From Alphaproteobacteria bacterium (lineage in GTDB: Bacteria > Pseudomonadota > Alphaproteobacteria > JAEULC01): a stretch of DNA of 52,784 nucleotides. A program made the position numbers and the translations under genes. Shown here piece after piece: positions 1 to 8,818 of the stretch. The DNA lies in contig JAKLKW010000068.1 of assembly GCA_023150455.1 (NCBI GenBank), positions 1-52,784 of the forward strand, in the 5' to 3' direction. Each line of letters starts with the position of its first letter. Positions within the stretch are counted from its first letter, which is position 1. The notes below the pieces were generated by a model. It was not told where the DNA came from. It was given only the letters and a program-made list of their open reading frames with translations, and searched no databases.

Positions 1-122
1 GCCTCGCGCCGCGGCTGCAGCGCGGGGTCGGCATCGCCCGTGGCGCGGCGGCGGCCGCGCGGATCGCGGCGCGGCGCCGGCTGGTCGCCCTTGAACAGGT
101 TGATGAGGTCGAACAGGCCCAT
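1..122 (-). CDS. lptB: Start of LptB, LPS-export ABC ATPase (partial, runs off the window)
   Basis: The first 40 codons read MGLFDLINLFKGDQPAPRR and then an Arg/Pro-rich stretch. No ABC motif is reached before the window ends, so the name rests on context: the ATG shares its A with the TGA of lptA (TGATG overlap), and lptB normally follows lptC-lptA. LptB is the cytoplasmic ATPase that powers LPS extraction by LptFG. In the usual family the Walker A region begins soon after the start, so this would be an N-terminal extension of 40 or more residues ahead of the ATPase domain. It could instead be a short separate gene. The identity is an inference. Confidence 0.55.
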   Translation of the reverse strand, partial: MGLFDLINLFKGDQPAPRRDPRGRRRATGDADPALQPRRE

Positions 123-1312
123 CACTGCACCGGTTTCGGCGGCAGGCGCGGACGAGTGGGATCGTCCGCGGCCGGCGCACGCTTGGTCTCGCTCATCTGC
201 TCCCTGGTGCCGGCCGGCTCGGCCGCCTTGGCCGGGGCGAACAGGGCGCGCACGCGCTGTCCCGGAGCAGATGCCGTCGGCCCGCTTAAGATTCGACTAA
301 CGCCGGTGTTCAGGTTGACCTCGGCCATGTCGCCGTTGAGCTGGTTCTCGCCGCGCGTGATGCGCACGTTGCCGTTCAGGATGGCCATGCCCGAGGCCAC
401 CGTGTAGACGCCCTTCTCGGCCCGCGCGATCGACTGGTCGGACGACATGAACACGTTGCCGAAGGCGTCGATGCGCTCGACCTTGCCGTTGCCCACGTCG
501 CCCATCAGTCCGCCGCCGCCCGTGCTCCGGGCCGGCGCGGCCTTGCCCTTGGCCGGCTGGGCCTTGCCCGTCTTCGCGTCGGCGCCCTTCTTCGGCGGCG
601 GCTTGCCGGCGGTGCCGTCGCTCATGTGCGCGGTCAGCACGTCGGCGCGCAGCCGCTTGTCCTCCTGCAGCGCCACGGCGTCGCCGCGCGCCACGGCCAT
701 GTGCTTGGCGTCGTAGTACTCCAGGCTGTCGCGCGCGGTGATCTTGGTCTGCGGGCTGTCGAAGCGCAGGCCCTTGCCGGTCAGCACCATGACCGCCTGG
801 TTGGTGTCGTAGACCGCGTCGTCGCCGTAGACGACCGTGTTCTGCGGCGGCGATTCCAGCCGCACGTTGCTGGTGAGCGTGAACACGCCGAGGTCGACGT
901 TGTAGACGCCGCGATCGGCGTAGGCGCGATCGGTGCGCGAATCGATGCGCACCTTGCCGACCGCGTCGATCTTCCAGATCTCGCTGCCGCCGCCCAGCGC
1001 CTTGGCGGTCTCGTCCTGCTTGGGCGCGCCCTGCTTCGCCTTGGCTTCGCGGTAGTAGGCGGTCACCGTGTCGGCATAGAGCGTCGTCTCGCCGCGCACG
1101 ACCTTCACGTTGCCGCGCGCGATGTAGACCTGCTTGTCCTGACGCCATTCGATGCCGTCGTCGGCCTCGATCTCGATCGGTCCTTCGGACTTGTTGTCGA
1201 GGATGCCGAGCCCTTGCGCGCCGGCCGGCGTCGCCGACGGCAGCGCGGCAGCGCCGGCCAGCAGCAGCGCCAGCGCCATCCAGCCCGAGCGCGACGACGG
1301 CGCGCGCGTCAT
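122..1312 (-). CDS. lptA: LptA/OstA-like periplasmic LPS transport protein
   Basis: A 396-residue protein with an N-terminal signal peptide (hydrophobic LALLLAGAAAL, cleavage expected after PAGAQ). Repeated OstA-type beta-strand segments follow, e.g. QVYIARGNVKVVRGETTLYAD near residues 60-80, and a second set after residue 290 (AFGNVFMSSDQSIARAEKGV). LptA forms the periplasmic bridge that carries lipopolysaccharide from LptC to LptD. It is about twice the length of E. coli LptA because the two OstA-like parts are joined by a Lys/Ala/Pro-rich linker around residues 235-265. The ATG overlaps the lptC stop (ATGA) and the stop overlaps the next ATG, so it is translationally coupled in kdsD-lptC-lptA-lptB. 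Confidence 0.9.
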   Translation of the reverse strand: MTRAPSSRSGWMALALLLAGAAALPSATPAGAQGLGILDNKSEGPIEIEADDGIEWRQDKQVYIARGNVKVVRGETTLYADTVTAYYREAKAKQGAPKQDETAKALGGGSEIWKIDAVGKVRIDSRTDRAYADRGVYNVDLGVFTLTSNVRLESPPQNTVVYGDDAVYDTNQAVMVLTGKGLRFDSPQTKITARDSLEYYDAKHMAVARGDAVALQEDKRLRADVLTAHMSDGTAGKPPPKKGADAKTGKAQPAKGKAAPARSTGGGGLMGDVGNGKVERIDAFGNVFMSSDQSIARAEKGVYTVASGMAILNGNVRITRGENQLNGDMAEVNLNTGVSRILSGPTASAPGQRVRALFAPAKAAEPAGTREQMSETKRAPAADDPTRPRLPPKPVQ

Positions 1313-1980
1313 TGCGTCGGCGCCATCAGGTCGCGCCGGATCACCAGCCGCGACTTGCCGAGGAAATGCACGACCGCGCCCTTGTCGACGATGCGGAAGC
1401 CTTGCGCGTTGATGGTCCCGAACGGGCCCTGGCCCTCGACCGGGTCGTTGCCCTCGGCCCGGCTGGTGGTCATGTCGAAACGCGCGGTCTGCGTGCGGAA
1501 CTCGTAGCCGGCGTCGTGGAACATGTTCACGTGGCCGAACAGGTCCAGCACCTTCAGGTCCTTGTAGTAGTTGCCGCTCTCGCCGGTCAGCGCCACCCAG
1601 CTGCCGTCGCCGAGCGTGATGTCGCCCTTGGGCAGGCCGAGCTCCACCACGTTGGCGTCGCCGGGCATCTGCGTCGCGTCGTCGGCCGTCAGCACGTAGG
1701 GCCGGTTGGCGGCGTCGACGCCGGTGAAGCGCGGCTTGACCATGCGCACGGTCGCCGCTTCCTCGATCGTCACGTTGGAGACCCCGATGCGGAAGCGGTC
1801 GTCGCGCTGGTTCAAGTGCGGCCAGACCGCGACCAGCAGCACGAGGGCGCCGGCGATCAGCGGCAGGGTGAGCTTGAGCACGGCAACCAGCCGGCTGTGG
1901 AAGCCGGTCGACGCCTTGATCTGCCCGAACCCGACGCGCCGCGCGGGGCCGCGTGACGGGGCGATGTCGCTGGCGACCAT
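1309..1980 (-). CDS. lptC: LptC, LPS export bitopic membrane protein
   Basis: A 223-residue protein with one N-terminal transmembrane helix (LKLTLPLIAGALVLLVAVW, about residues 34-52) and a periplasmic beta-rich domain, as in LptC (YrbK family). LptC sits in the inner-membrane LptB2FGC complex and hands LPS to LptA. I chose the ATG at 1980 because AGGGGC lies about seven bases upstream. An in-frame ATG at 2013 overlaps the kdsD stop (ATGA) and would add 11 residues, so it is a fair alternative. The stop overlaps the lptA start by ATGA. Sequence identity to known LptC is weak, but size, topology and gene order agree. Confidence 0.85.
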   Translation of the reverse strand: MVASDIAPSRGPARRVGFGQIKASTGFHSRLVAVLKLTLPLIAGALVLLVAVWPHLNQRDDRFRIGVSNVTIEEAATVRMVKPRFTGVDAANRPYVLTADDATQMPGDANVVELGLPKGDITLGDGSWVALTGESGNYYKDLKVLDLFGHVNMFHDAGYEFRTQTARFDMTTSRAEGNDPVEGQGPFGTINAQGFRIVDKGAVVHFLGKSRLVIRRDLMAPTQ

Positions 1981-2009
1981 GGTGCTGCCCCTAGCCCCCG
2001 CCCGCGGCG

Positions 2010-3071
2010 TCATGCCACGCCTGCCCTCAGGCAGTCGTGGATGTGGATGATGCCGACCGGGCGGCCGTCCTCGACCACCCACAGCGCGGTGAACGGGTGC
2101 TGCGAGCGCGTCATGAAGCCGACCGCCTCGGCCGCCATCGCCGTGCGCCGGATCGTCTTGGGCCGCGGCGTCATGATCCGCTCGACCTTCTGCGCCAGGA
2201 GGTTGTCGGCCATGTGCCGGCGCAGGTCGCCGTCGGTGATGATTCCGACCAGGAGGCCGGCGCCGTCGACGACGCCGAGGCAGCCCAGCCGCTTCTCGGT
2301 CATGACCAGGATCGCGTCCGCCATCGCGGTGCCGAGCGCGGCCAGCGGCATGGCGTCGCCCGTGTGCATCAGGTCCTGCACGCGCAGGAACTGCCGTCCC
2401 AGCTTGCCGCCGGGATGCAGCACGTGGAAATGGTCGGGCGAGAATCCCTTGCGCTCGAGCATCGCCACCGCCAGCGCGTCGCCCAGCGCCAGCATCGACG
2501 TGGTCGAGGTCGTGGGCGCGAGGCCCATCGGGCAGGCCTCGGGCATCGCCGGCAGCACCAGCGCGACGTCGGCGGCGTCGGCCAGCGCACTCGGCGCCCT
2601 GCCGGTCATCGCGATCAGCGGGATGCGGCGCAGCTTGGTGTAGGCGAGGATGTCGGACAGCTCTTCCGTCTCGCCGGAATTTGACAGCGCCATCACCACG
2701 TCGCCCCCGGCGACCATGCCGAGGTCGCCGTGGCTCGCCTCGCCCGGATGGACGAACAGGGCCGGTGTGCCGGTAGAGGCCAGCGTCGAGGCGATCTTGC
2801 GCGCGACATGGCCGCTCTTGCCCATTCCGGTGACCACGACGCGACCTGTCGCTGCCGCCAGCACGTCGAGCGCGGCGACCAGGGCCGCGCCGAGCGTGCC
2901 CGAGAGGGCCGTGCGCACCGCCTGGATGCCGTCGGCTTCGATCACCAGCGCGCGCGCGGCGGCGGCGACATCGGCCTCGGCCGTGCGGGACGCGTCCGCT
3001 ACGGTATGGTTCGCGCCGCCCGACCGGGCCGCCAAGGCGGCGGCCTCGCCCGGAAGTCGATGGGTCGTCAT
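2010..3071 (-). CDS. kdsD: D-arabinose-5-phosphate isomerase (KdsD/KpsF family)
   Basis: A 353-residue protein: SIS sugar-isomerase domain (about 50-200) and two C-terminal CBS domains (about 230-350). Visible motifs are GMGKSGHVARKIASTL, the FVHPGEASHGDLG segment, ALSNSGETEEL (phosphosugar-binding Ser loop) and PTTSTT. It converts ribulose 5-phosphate to arabinose 5-phosphate, the first committed step of Kdo synthesis for LPS. It is first in the operon with lptC, lptA and lptB, linking Kdo supply to LPS export. The protein has about 25 extra N-terminal residues compared with the E. coli enzyme; the start may lie further in, for example nearer residue 40, though no clear better start is seen. 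Confidence 0.93.
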   Translation of the reverse strand: MTTHRLPGEAAALAARSGGANHTVADASRTAEADVAAAARALVIEADGIQAVRTALSGTLGAALVAALDVLAAATGRVVVTGMGKSGHVARKIASTLASTGTPALFVHPGEASHGDLGMVAGGDVVMALSNSGETEELSDILAYTKLRRIPLIAMTGRAPSALADAADVALVLPAMPEACPMGLAPTTSTTSMLALGDALAVAMLERKGFSPDHFHVLHPGGKLGRQFLRVQDLMHTGDAMPLAALGTAMADAILVMTEKRLGCLGVVDGAGLLVGIITDGDLRRHMADNLLAQKVERIMTPRPKTIRRTAMAAEAVGFMTRSQHPFTALWVVEDGRPVGIIHIHDCLRAGVA

Positions 3072-3183
3072 CGCGCCATCGCGTGGTTGATCTCGAACCC
3101 GCTGCCTAGAACCGAGAAAGCCGGCGGTCTTCCTGTCGCCGCGCCCGACACTCTAACACGAACCGGTCGGGACAAGCTCGCGG

Positions 3184-3214
3184 TATATCGTTTGCATGAT
3201 GTCGGTCAAGTCAA
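3184..3214 (-). promoter_or_regulatory. Possible sigma-70-type promoter ahead of kdsD-lptCAB
   Basis: On the minus strand TTGACT (3214-3209) is followed after 17 bases by ACGATA (3191-3186); GATATA (3189-3184) is an alternative -10. It lies in the 224-base gene-free stretch between rnd and kdsD (3072-3295), about 110 bases before the kdsD start. Only the -35 is convincing, so this is tentative. I see no other feature in the stretch. Confidence 0.3.
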
Positions 3215-3295
3215 GGATTCCAACACCATACCGCGGCGCGCGCAGTATGCCGGCGGGGGAAACGGAGGTCAAACCCGCCGGGCCGTCGGGACAAG

Positions 3296-3916
3296 TCAGT
3301 GCGCGAAAATATCCTCTTCCGGCCAGCCCGCCAGGTCGAGCGTCGCCCGGTGCGGCAGGAAGGCGAAGCAGGCCTGGGCCAGCCCGGCGCGGCCCTCGCG
3401 CGCCAGCATGGCGTCGAGCCTGCCTTTGAGCGCGTGCAGGTGCAGCACGTCCGAGGCGGCGTAGCGCGTCTGCTCCGGCGTCAGCTCGGCGGCGCCCCAG
3501 TCCGAGGATTGCTGCTGCTTCGACAGGTCGACGTCCAGGAGCTCCTTCACCAGGTCCTTGAGCCCGTGCTTGTCGGTGAAGGTGCGCACCAGGCGCGAGG
3601 CGATCTTGGTACAGTAGACCGGCGCCGTCACGACGCCGAGATGGTGCTTCAGCACCGCGATGTCGAAGCGCGCGAAATGGAAGATCTTCAGGATCTGCGG
3701 ATCGGCCAGCATGGCCTTGAGGTTCGGCGCGTCGAAGCGCGGCGTCGGGAACTGCACCAGATGCGCCGTGTTGTCGCCGGCCGAAAGCTGCACGACGCAT
3801 AAGCGGTCGCGGCTCGGACGCAGGCCCATGGTCTCGGTATCGATGGCCACGCTGCCCGTGAACCGCACGCTCGCGGGCAGATCGTACTGGTGGACCTTGA
3901 TGGTCGGGTTGGCCAT
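3296..3916 (-). CDS. Ribonuclease D-type 3'-5' exonuclease
   Basis: A 206-residue protein made only of a DEDD exonuclease domain. Exo I is VAIDTETMGL, Exo II is FHFARFDIAVL, and Exo III with its tyrosine is YAASDVLHLHAL, so the four acidic residues are present. Full-length RNase D carries C-terminal HRDC domains; this short form has none, as in many alphaproteobacterial ribonuclease D-like proteins. It should trim 3' ends of structured RNAs such as tRNA precursors. The ATG at 3916 starts MANPTIKVHQ. An upstream in-frame start at 3964 would run into the adjacent tRNA-Leu gene and is rejected. It is transcribed in the same direction as that tRNA, 10 bases downstream of it. Confidence 0.88.
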   Translation of the reverse strand: MANPTIKVHQYDLPASVRFTGSVAIDTETMGLRPSRDRLCVVQLSAGDNTAHLVQFPTPRFDAPNLKAMLADPQILKIFHFARFDIAVLKHHLGVVTAPVYCTKIASRLVRTFTDKHGLKDLVKELLDVDLSKQQQSSDWGAAELTPEQTRYAASDVLHLHALKGRLDAMLAREGRAGLAQACFAFLPHRATLDLAGWPEEDIFAH

Positions 3917-3926
3917 GTCGAATAGT

Positions 3927-4014
3927 TGGTGCCCAGGAGAAGACTCGAACTTCCACGGCCTCATCGGCCACAGGTACCTGAAACCTGCGCGTCTGCCAGT
4001 TCCGCCACCTGGGC
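3927..4014 (-). tRNA. tRNA-Leu (anticodon CAG)
   Basis: On the minus strand the gene starts GCCCAGGTGGCGGAACTGG and ends CCTGGGC-A-CCA, giving a 7-bp acceptor stem with an encoded CCA. The anticodon arm is CAGGT-TTCAGGT-ACCTG, which places CAG in positions 34-36. It has the long variable arm of a class II tRNA and a T loop reading GTTCGAGTC. It decodes CUG, the dominant Leu codon in these GC-rich genes. Ends were set by pairing the acceptor stem. Confidence 0.97.
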
Positions 4015-4188
4015 TAAAGCGACCGGCATTCTGGCCACCGGCAACCCAAAGTCAAATGGATTTCCGCCCGTTCGTCGTCAAGCGGGCGCGCTCTCGTCTG
4101 GACAAACCCGCATGGCGGGATAAGTGTTCGCCCGTGAGGGCCGCGGTCGGCAAAGGCCGACGGCGCGGCGCGAGCGGGAGGCGGGACG

Positions 4189-5148
4189 ATGAGCGATCGG
4201 TTGGTGACGGTCTTCGGCGGGTCGGGCTTCATCGGCCGCTACCTGGTGCGCGAGCTGGCCAAGCGGCGCGATGTCGTGCGCGTCGCCGTGCGCCGGCCGG
4301 ACAGCGCACTGTTCCTGAAGCCGATGGGCGATGTGGGCCAGATCACGCCGGTCCTCGGCAACGTGCGCGACGACGACAGCGTCGCCGCCGCGGTCGAAGG
4401 CGCCGACGCCGTCGTGAACCTGGTCGGCATCCTCTATCCCTGGGCCAAGCAGACCTTCGCCGCCGTGCACCACGAGGGCGCGTTGCGCGTCGCCGCCGCG
4501 GCCCGGCGCGCCGGAGTCAAGCGGCTGGTGCAGATGTCGGCGCTCGGCGCCGATCCGCGCTCGTCCTCGGAATACGCGCGCACCAAGGCGCTGGGCGAGG
4601 AGGCCGTCGCGGCCAGCTTCCCCGGCGCCTCGATCATCCGGCCCAGCGTCGTGTTCGGGCCCGAGGACGAGTTCTTCAACCGATTCGCCGGCATGGCGAT
4701 GCTGTCGCCGCTGCTGCCGATCGTCGGGCGTCCGCCGCACGGCCCGCGCTTCCAGCCGGTCTATGTCGGCGACGTGGCGGCGGCGATCGCCAACGTGCTC
4801 GACGACCCGGCGACGGCGGGCAAGACCTACGAGCTTGGCGGCCCGACGGTCTACACGCTCGCCGACATCCTGGGCCTGGTCCTGAAATGGACCGGAAGGC
4901 GGCGCCTGGTCGCGTGGCTGCCGACCGGCCTCGTGAACCTGCAGGCCGCCGTGCTGGAGAAGCTGCCGGTGCCGCCGCTGACGCGCGACCAGGTCAGGCT
5001 GCTGCATGCCGACAACGTCGTCTCCGGTACCACCCCGACGCTGACCGATCTCGGCATCCAGCCGACCCCGGCCGAGGCCGTGGTTCCCGGCTACCTCGCG
5101 CGCTTCCGCCCCGGCGGGCGGCGCAACACGCCACTGCGCACGGCCTGA
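4189..5148 (+). CDS. NAD(P)-binding epimerase, complex I NDUFA9-like
   Basis: A 319-residue atypical short-chain dehydrogenase. The N-terminal dinucleotide motif is TVFGGSGFIGRYLV (6-19), and VVNLVGILY (about 80-88) is typical of the NDUFA9 branch. The classical YxxxK is present in altered form (EYARTKALGE). In mitochondria NDUFA9 is an accessory subunit of complex I. Bacterial relatives are annotated as complex I NDUFA9 subunit family or NAD-dependent sugar epimerases, with no proven substrate. GGGAGG precedes the ATG by about eight bases. It stands alone between tRNA-Leu and gltD. The family is clear; the function is open. Confidence 0.8.
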   Translation: MSDRLVTVFGGSGFIGRYLVRELAKRRDVVRVAVRRPDSALFLKPMGDVGQITPVLGNVRDDDSVAAAVEGADAVVNLVGILYPWAKQTFAAVHHEGALRVAAAARRAGVKRLVQMSALGADPRSSSEYARTKALGEEAVAASFPGASIIRPSVVFGPEDEFFNRFAGMAMLSPLLPIVGRPPHGPRFQPVYVGDVAAAIANVLDDPATAGKTYELGGPTVYTLADILGLVLKWTGRRRLVAWLPTGLVNLQAAVLEKLPVPPLTRDQVRLLHADNVVSGTTPTLTDLGIQPTPAEAVVPGYLARFRPGGRRNTPLRTA

Positions 5149-5425
5149 ACCCTCGGACTCTTCGGGCCGTAAGGGCCGATTTTGTGCGCCTGGAAGTTTA
5201 GTTCCGTAATGGTACTAATTTCCTATTCCGATTGCCGTTGCCTCGGGCCGATTTGCCTATCGGATCGTCACACCGTCAAAATAAGACAATGATACTGACG
5301 TTAATTCACGATTCCGCTGGCGGCTCCGTGGCTTATCGCGTAAGCATGGGGCGTTGGGGGGCTGCGGGGCCGCCCTGTCGTCGCGCGGGGCGCGCGGGCG
5401 TGGCCGGCAGCGGGTGAGGGTCGGA
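5149..5425. other. Gene-free 277-base stretch upstream of gltDB
   Basis: This stretch is visibly richer in A and T than its surroundings (about 5180-5330), which fits a promoter and leader for the glutamate synthase genes. I could not find a convincing -35/-10 pair, a sigma-54 -24/-12 element or an NtrC-type palindrome. A short open frame (5289-5417) is not supported as a gene. Confidence 0.4.
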
Positions 5426-6874
5426 ATGGCGAACAAGATGCTTTCGTTTGTCGGCGTCGGACAGCGCATGCCCGACAAGCGCCTGCCGGCGGAGCGCCGC
5501 CGCGACTTCCGCGAGATCTATGCCGAGTTCGAGCCGGCGCGCGCGGCCGAGCAGGCCGGCCGCTGCTCGCAATGCGGCGTGCCCTTCTGCCAGGTGCATT
5601 GCCCGCTGCACAACAACATCCCCGACTGGCTGAAGCTGACGGCCGAGGGCCGGCTGGAAGAGGCCTACGAGGTCTCGTCGGCCACCAACAACATCCCCGA
5701 GATCTGCGGCCGCATCTGCCCGCAGGACCGCCTGTGCGAGGGCAACTGCGTCATCGAGAAGGGCTTCGAGTCGGTCACCATCGGCTCGGTCGAGAAATAC
5801 ATCACCGACACGGCGTTCGAGCGCGGCTGGGTGAAGCCGCCGCGGCCGCGGCGCGAGCTGGACCAGTCCGTCGGCATCGTCGGCGCCGGGCCGGCCGGCA
5901 TGGCGGCCGCCGAGCAGCTCCGGCGCAAGGGCTACAAGGTCACGGTCTACGACCGCTACGACCGCGCCGGCGGCCTGATGATCTACGGCATTCCCAATTT
6001 CAAGCTCGAGAAGGACGTGGTGCTGCGCCGCTCGCGGCTGCTGGCCGAAGGCGGCATCCAGTTCCGCCAGAACTTCGAGCTCGGCCGCGACGCCACGCTC
6101 GCGGATCTGCGCCAGCGCCACGACGCGGTGCTGATCGCGACCGGCGTCTACAAGGCGCGCGACATCCAGGGCCCGGGCTCGGGCCTCGGCAACATCGTCC
6201 AGGCCATGCGCTATCTCGTCGCCAGCAACCGCAAGGGCCTCGGCGACGAGGTGCCCGAATTCGATTCGGGCGCGCTCAATGCCGAGGGCAAGCGCGTGGT
6301 CGTGCTCGGCGGCGGCGACACCGCGATGGACTGCGTGCGCACCGCGGTGCGCCAGGGCGCGGTCTCGGTCAAATGCCTTTACCGCCGCGACCGCGCCAAC
6401 ATGCCCGGCTCGCAGCGCGAGGTGAAGCACGCCGAGGAGGAAGGCGTCGAGTTCGTCTGGCTGTCGGCGCCCGAGGCGTTCCTGGGCGACCGCGAGGTGC
6501 AGGCAGTGCGCGCGTCGCGCATCCATCTCGGCGTGCCGGACGCGACCGGAAGGCAGCAGCCGCAGGTGATCGAAGGCTCGCATTTCAACGTCGAGGCCGA
6601 CCTGGTGATCAAGGCGCTGGGCTTCGACCCGGACGACCTGCCCACGCTGTTCGGCGCGCCCGAGCTCGAGGTGACGCGCTGGGGCACGCTCAGCATCGAT
6701 CACCGCACGCTGATGACCAGCCTCGACGGCGTGTTCGCCGCCGGCGACATCGTGCGCGGCGCCTCGCTGGTGGTGTGGGCCGTGCGCGACGGCCGCGACG
6801 CGGCCGAAGGGATGCACCGCTACCTGCGCGCCAAGGCGGCCGGCGCCGGCGTGACGGCCCAGGCGGCCGAATAG
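5426..6874 (+). CDS. gltD: Glutamate synthase (NADPH) small subunit
   Basis: A 482-residue protein. The N-terminal Fe-S region has CSQCGVPFCQVHCP (about 47-60) and CGRICPQDRLCEGNC (about 94-108). FAD and NADPH Rossmann motifs follow: GIVGAGPAGMAAAEQL (about 150) and VVLGGGDTAMDC (about 292). It passes electrons from NADPH through FAD and 4Fe-4S clusters to the large subunit, which makes glutamate from glutamine and 2-oxoglutarate. The ATG at 5426 follows GAGGGTCGGA; further upstream codons in frame are low-complexity and unlike the family. It lies 30 bases before gltB, so they form one operon (gltD first). Confidence 0.96.
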   Translation: MANKMLSFVGVGQRMPDKRLPAERRRDFREIYAEFEPARAAEQAGRCSQCGVPFCQVHCPLHNNIPDWLKLTAEGRLEEAYEVSSATNNIPEICGRICPQDRLCEGNCVIEKGFESVTIGSVEKYITDTAFERGWVKPPRPRRELDQSVGIVGAGPAGMAAAEQLRRKGYKVTVYDRYDRAGGLMIYGIPNFKLEKDVVLRRSRLLAEGGIQFRQNFELGRDATLADLRQRHDAVLIATGVYKARDIQGPGSGLGNIVQAMRYLVASNRKGLGDEVPEFDSGALNAEGKRVVVLGGGDTAMDCVRTAVRQGAVSVKCLYRRDRANMPGSQREVKHAEEEGVEFVWLSAPEAFLGDREVQAVRASRIHLGVPDATGRQQPQVIEGSHFNVEADLVIKALGFDPDDLPTLFGAPELEVTRWGTLSIDHRTLMTSLDGVFAAGDIVRGASLVVWAVRDGRDAAEGMHRYLRAKAAGAGVTAQAAE

Positions 6875-6904
6875 CGGCGGCCGAGCGAATCGGAAGGCAA
6901 TGCC

Positions 6905-8818
6905 ATGATCGACATCGAACGCAACCAGGGCCAGCGCTTCGTCGACGAGTGGCGCGCCAACGCCGAGCGCCTCGAGCAGGCCGGCGCCTACGATCCGGCC
7001 GACGAGCACGACGCCTGCGGCGTCGGCTTCGTCGCGGCGATCGACGGGCAGCCGCGCCGCGCGGTGGTCGAGGCCGCGGTCAATGCGCTGAAGTCGGTCT
7101 GGCACCGCGGCGCGGTCGACGCCGACGGCAAGACCGGCGACGGCGCCGGCATCCACGTGCAGGTGCCGCAGGACTTCTTCAAGGAGCACATCGCGCGCAC
7201 CGGCCGCACGCCGATGAAGGGCAAGCTCGCGGTCGGCGTCGTGTTCCTGCCGCGCACCGACCTGGCGGCGCAGGAGCGCTGCCGCGAGATCGTCGAGAGC
7301 GAGATCCTGGCCTACGGCCACCTGATCTGCGGCTGGCGCCAGGTGCCGGTGAACATCGACGTGATCGGCGAGAAGGCGAACGCCACGCGGCCCGAGATCG
7401 AGCAGATCATGATCGCGAACAACCGCGGCGTGGACAACCCGCAGTTCGACCTCGACCTCTACATGATCCGCCGCCGCATCGAGAAGAAGGTGTGGGAGGA
7501 GTCGATCAGCGAGTTCTACATCTGCTCGCTCAGCTGCCGGTCGATCATCTACAAGGGCATGTTCCTGGCCGAGCAGCTGACCGCGTTCTATCCCGACCTG
7601 CTCGACCCGCGCTTCGTATCGAACTTCGCCATCTACCACCAGCGTTACTCGACCAATACTTTTCCCACGTGGCGCCTGGCGCAGCCGTTCCGCGTGCTGG
7701 CGCACAACGGCGAGATCAACACGCTGCGCGGCAACATCAACTGGATGAAGAGCCACGAGACGCGCATGGCGCACCCGCTGTTCGGGGCGCATATCGAGGA
7801 CGTCAAGCCGGTGATCCAGCCCGGCGGCTCGGACTCCGCCACGCTCGACAACGTGTTCGAGGTGATGCTGCGCGCCGGGCGCCAGCTGCCGATGGTCAAG
7901 TCGCTGATGATCCCGGAAGCCTGGGCCGGAAAGAAGACCGTGCCGGAGCCGCTGCGCTACCTCTACAACTGGTGCAACTCGGTGATGGAGCCGTGGGACG
8001 GGCCGGCGGCGATCGCCGCCTTCGGCGGGCGCTGGGTGCTGGGCGGCATGGACCGCAACGGGCTCCGGCCGATGCGTTACACCATCACGACCGACGGGCT
8101 GATCAGCGCTGGGTCCGAGACGGGCATGGTGCGCGTCAACGAGGCCGAGGTCGTCGAAAAGGGGCGGCTCGGTCCCGGCGAGATGATCGCGGTCGACCTG
8201 ATCGAGGGCAAGCTCTACCACGACCGCGACCTGAAGGAGATGCTGGCGCGCCAGCATCCGTTCAAGGACTGGGACAGGAACACGACGCCGATCGACAGCC
8301 TGATCAAGGCCGGGCTGACCGAGGCGGCGGAGTTCGAGCGCGACGAGCTGCGCCGGCGCCAGGTGACGGTCGGTTGGTCGCTCGAGGACCTCGAGCTGAT
8401 CCTGCACCCGATGGTCGAGGAGGCGAAGGAGGCGGTCGGCTCGATGGGCGACGACGCGCCGCTCGCCGTGCTGTCGAACCAGTATCGCGGCCTGCACCAT
8501 TTCTTCCGCCAGAACTTCTCGCAGGTCACCAACCCGCCGATCGACAGCTTGCGCGAGCGCGGCGTCATGTCGCTGCGCACGCGGCTCGGCAATCTCGGCA
8601 ACATCCTGGCCGAGGACGACAGCCAGTGCCGGCTGCTGCAGCTCGACTCGCCGGTGCTGTCGAACGGCGAGTTCGACGCCATGCGCCGCTACATGGGCGA
8701 CACGGCGGTCGAGATCGACTGCACCTTCGCTGCCGCCGGCGGGCCGCATGCGCTGCGCGACGCGATCCGCCGCGTCCAGCGCGAGGCCGAGGACGCCGTG
8801 GCACGTTCACGTCGCTGA
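6905..8818 (+). CDS. gltB: Glutamate synthase large subunit, 5' part (broken gene)
   Basis: The first 632 codons of GltB. Residue 38 is the cysteine of DACGVGF, the catalytic nucleophile of the class II glutamine amidotransferase domain; the 37 residues before it match the short propeptide known in Azospirillum GltB. The amidotransferase domain runs to about residue 400 and is followed by the start of the central domain. Reading stays family-like to REAEDAV (8780-8800) and then leaves the frame, ending at TGA 8816. The rest of GltB continues in another frame from 8803. The family normally has roughly 30-35 residues between EDAV and TFTSLNV, absent here. See the matching 3' entry and the finding. 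Confidence 0.9.
   Translation: MIDIERNQGQRFVDEWRANAERLEQAGAYDPADEHDACGVGFVAAIDGQPRRAVVEAAVNALKSVWHRGAVDADGKTGDGAGIHVQVPQDFFKEHIARTGRTPMKGKLAVGVVFLPRTDLAAQERCREIVESEILAYGHLICGWRQVPVNIDVIGEKANATRPEIEQIMIANNRGVDNPQFDLDLYMIRRRIEKKVWEESISEFYICSLSCRSIIYKGMFLAEQLTAFYPDLLDPRFVSNFAIYHQRYSTNTFPTWRLAQPFRVLAHNGEINTLRGNINWMKSHETRMAHPLFGAHIEDVKPVIQPGGSDSATLDNVFEVMLRAGRQLPMVKSLMIPEAWAGKKTVPEPLRYLYNWCNSVMEPWDGPAAIAAFGGRWVLGGMDRNGLRPMRYTITTDGLISAGSETGMVRVNEAEVVEKGRLGPGEMIAVDLIEGKLYHDRDLKEMLARQHPFKDWDRNTTPIDSLIKAGLTEAAEFERDELRRRQVTVGWSLEDLELILHPMVEEAKEAVGSMGDDAPLAVLSNQYRGLHHFFRQNFSQVTNPPIDSLRERGVMSLRTRLGNLGNILAEDDSQCRLLQLDSPVLSNGEFDAMRRYMGDTAVEIDCTFAAAGGPHALRDAIRRVQREAEDAVARSRR

Noticed and set aside
5149-5425. 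Short leader peptide or riboswitch upstream of gltD
   Set aside because: The short frame has no ribosome site and no codon bias; no conserved RNA fold could be recognised by eye.
5333-8749. Very long open frame opposite gltD and gltB, over 1100 codons
   Set aside because: Arg/His/Asp/Leu-rich composition typical of the antisense frame of GC-rich genes; no motif, no ribosome site, and the opposite strand holds real genes.
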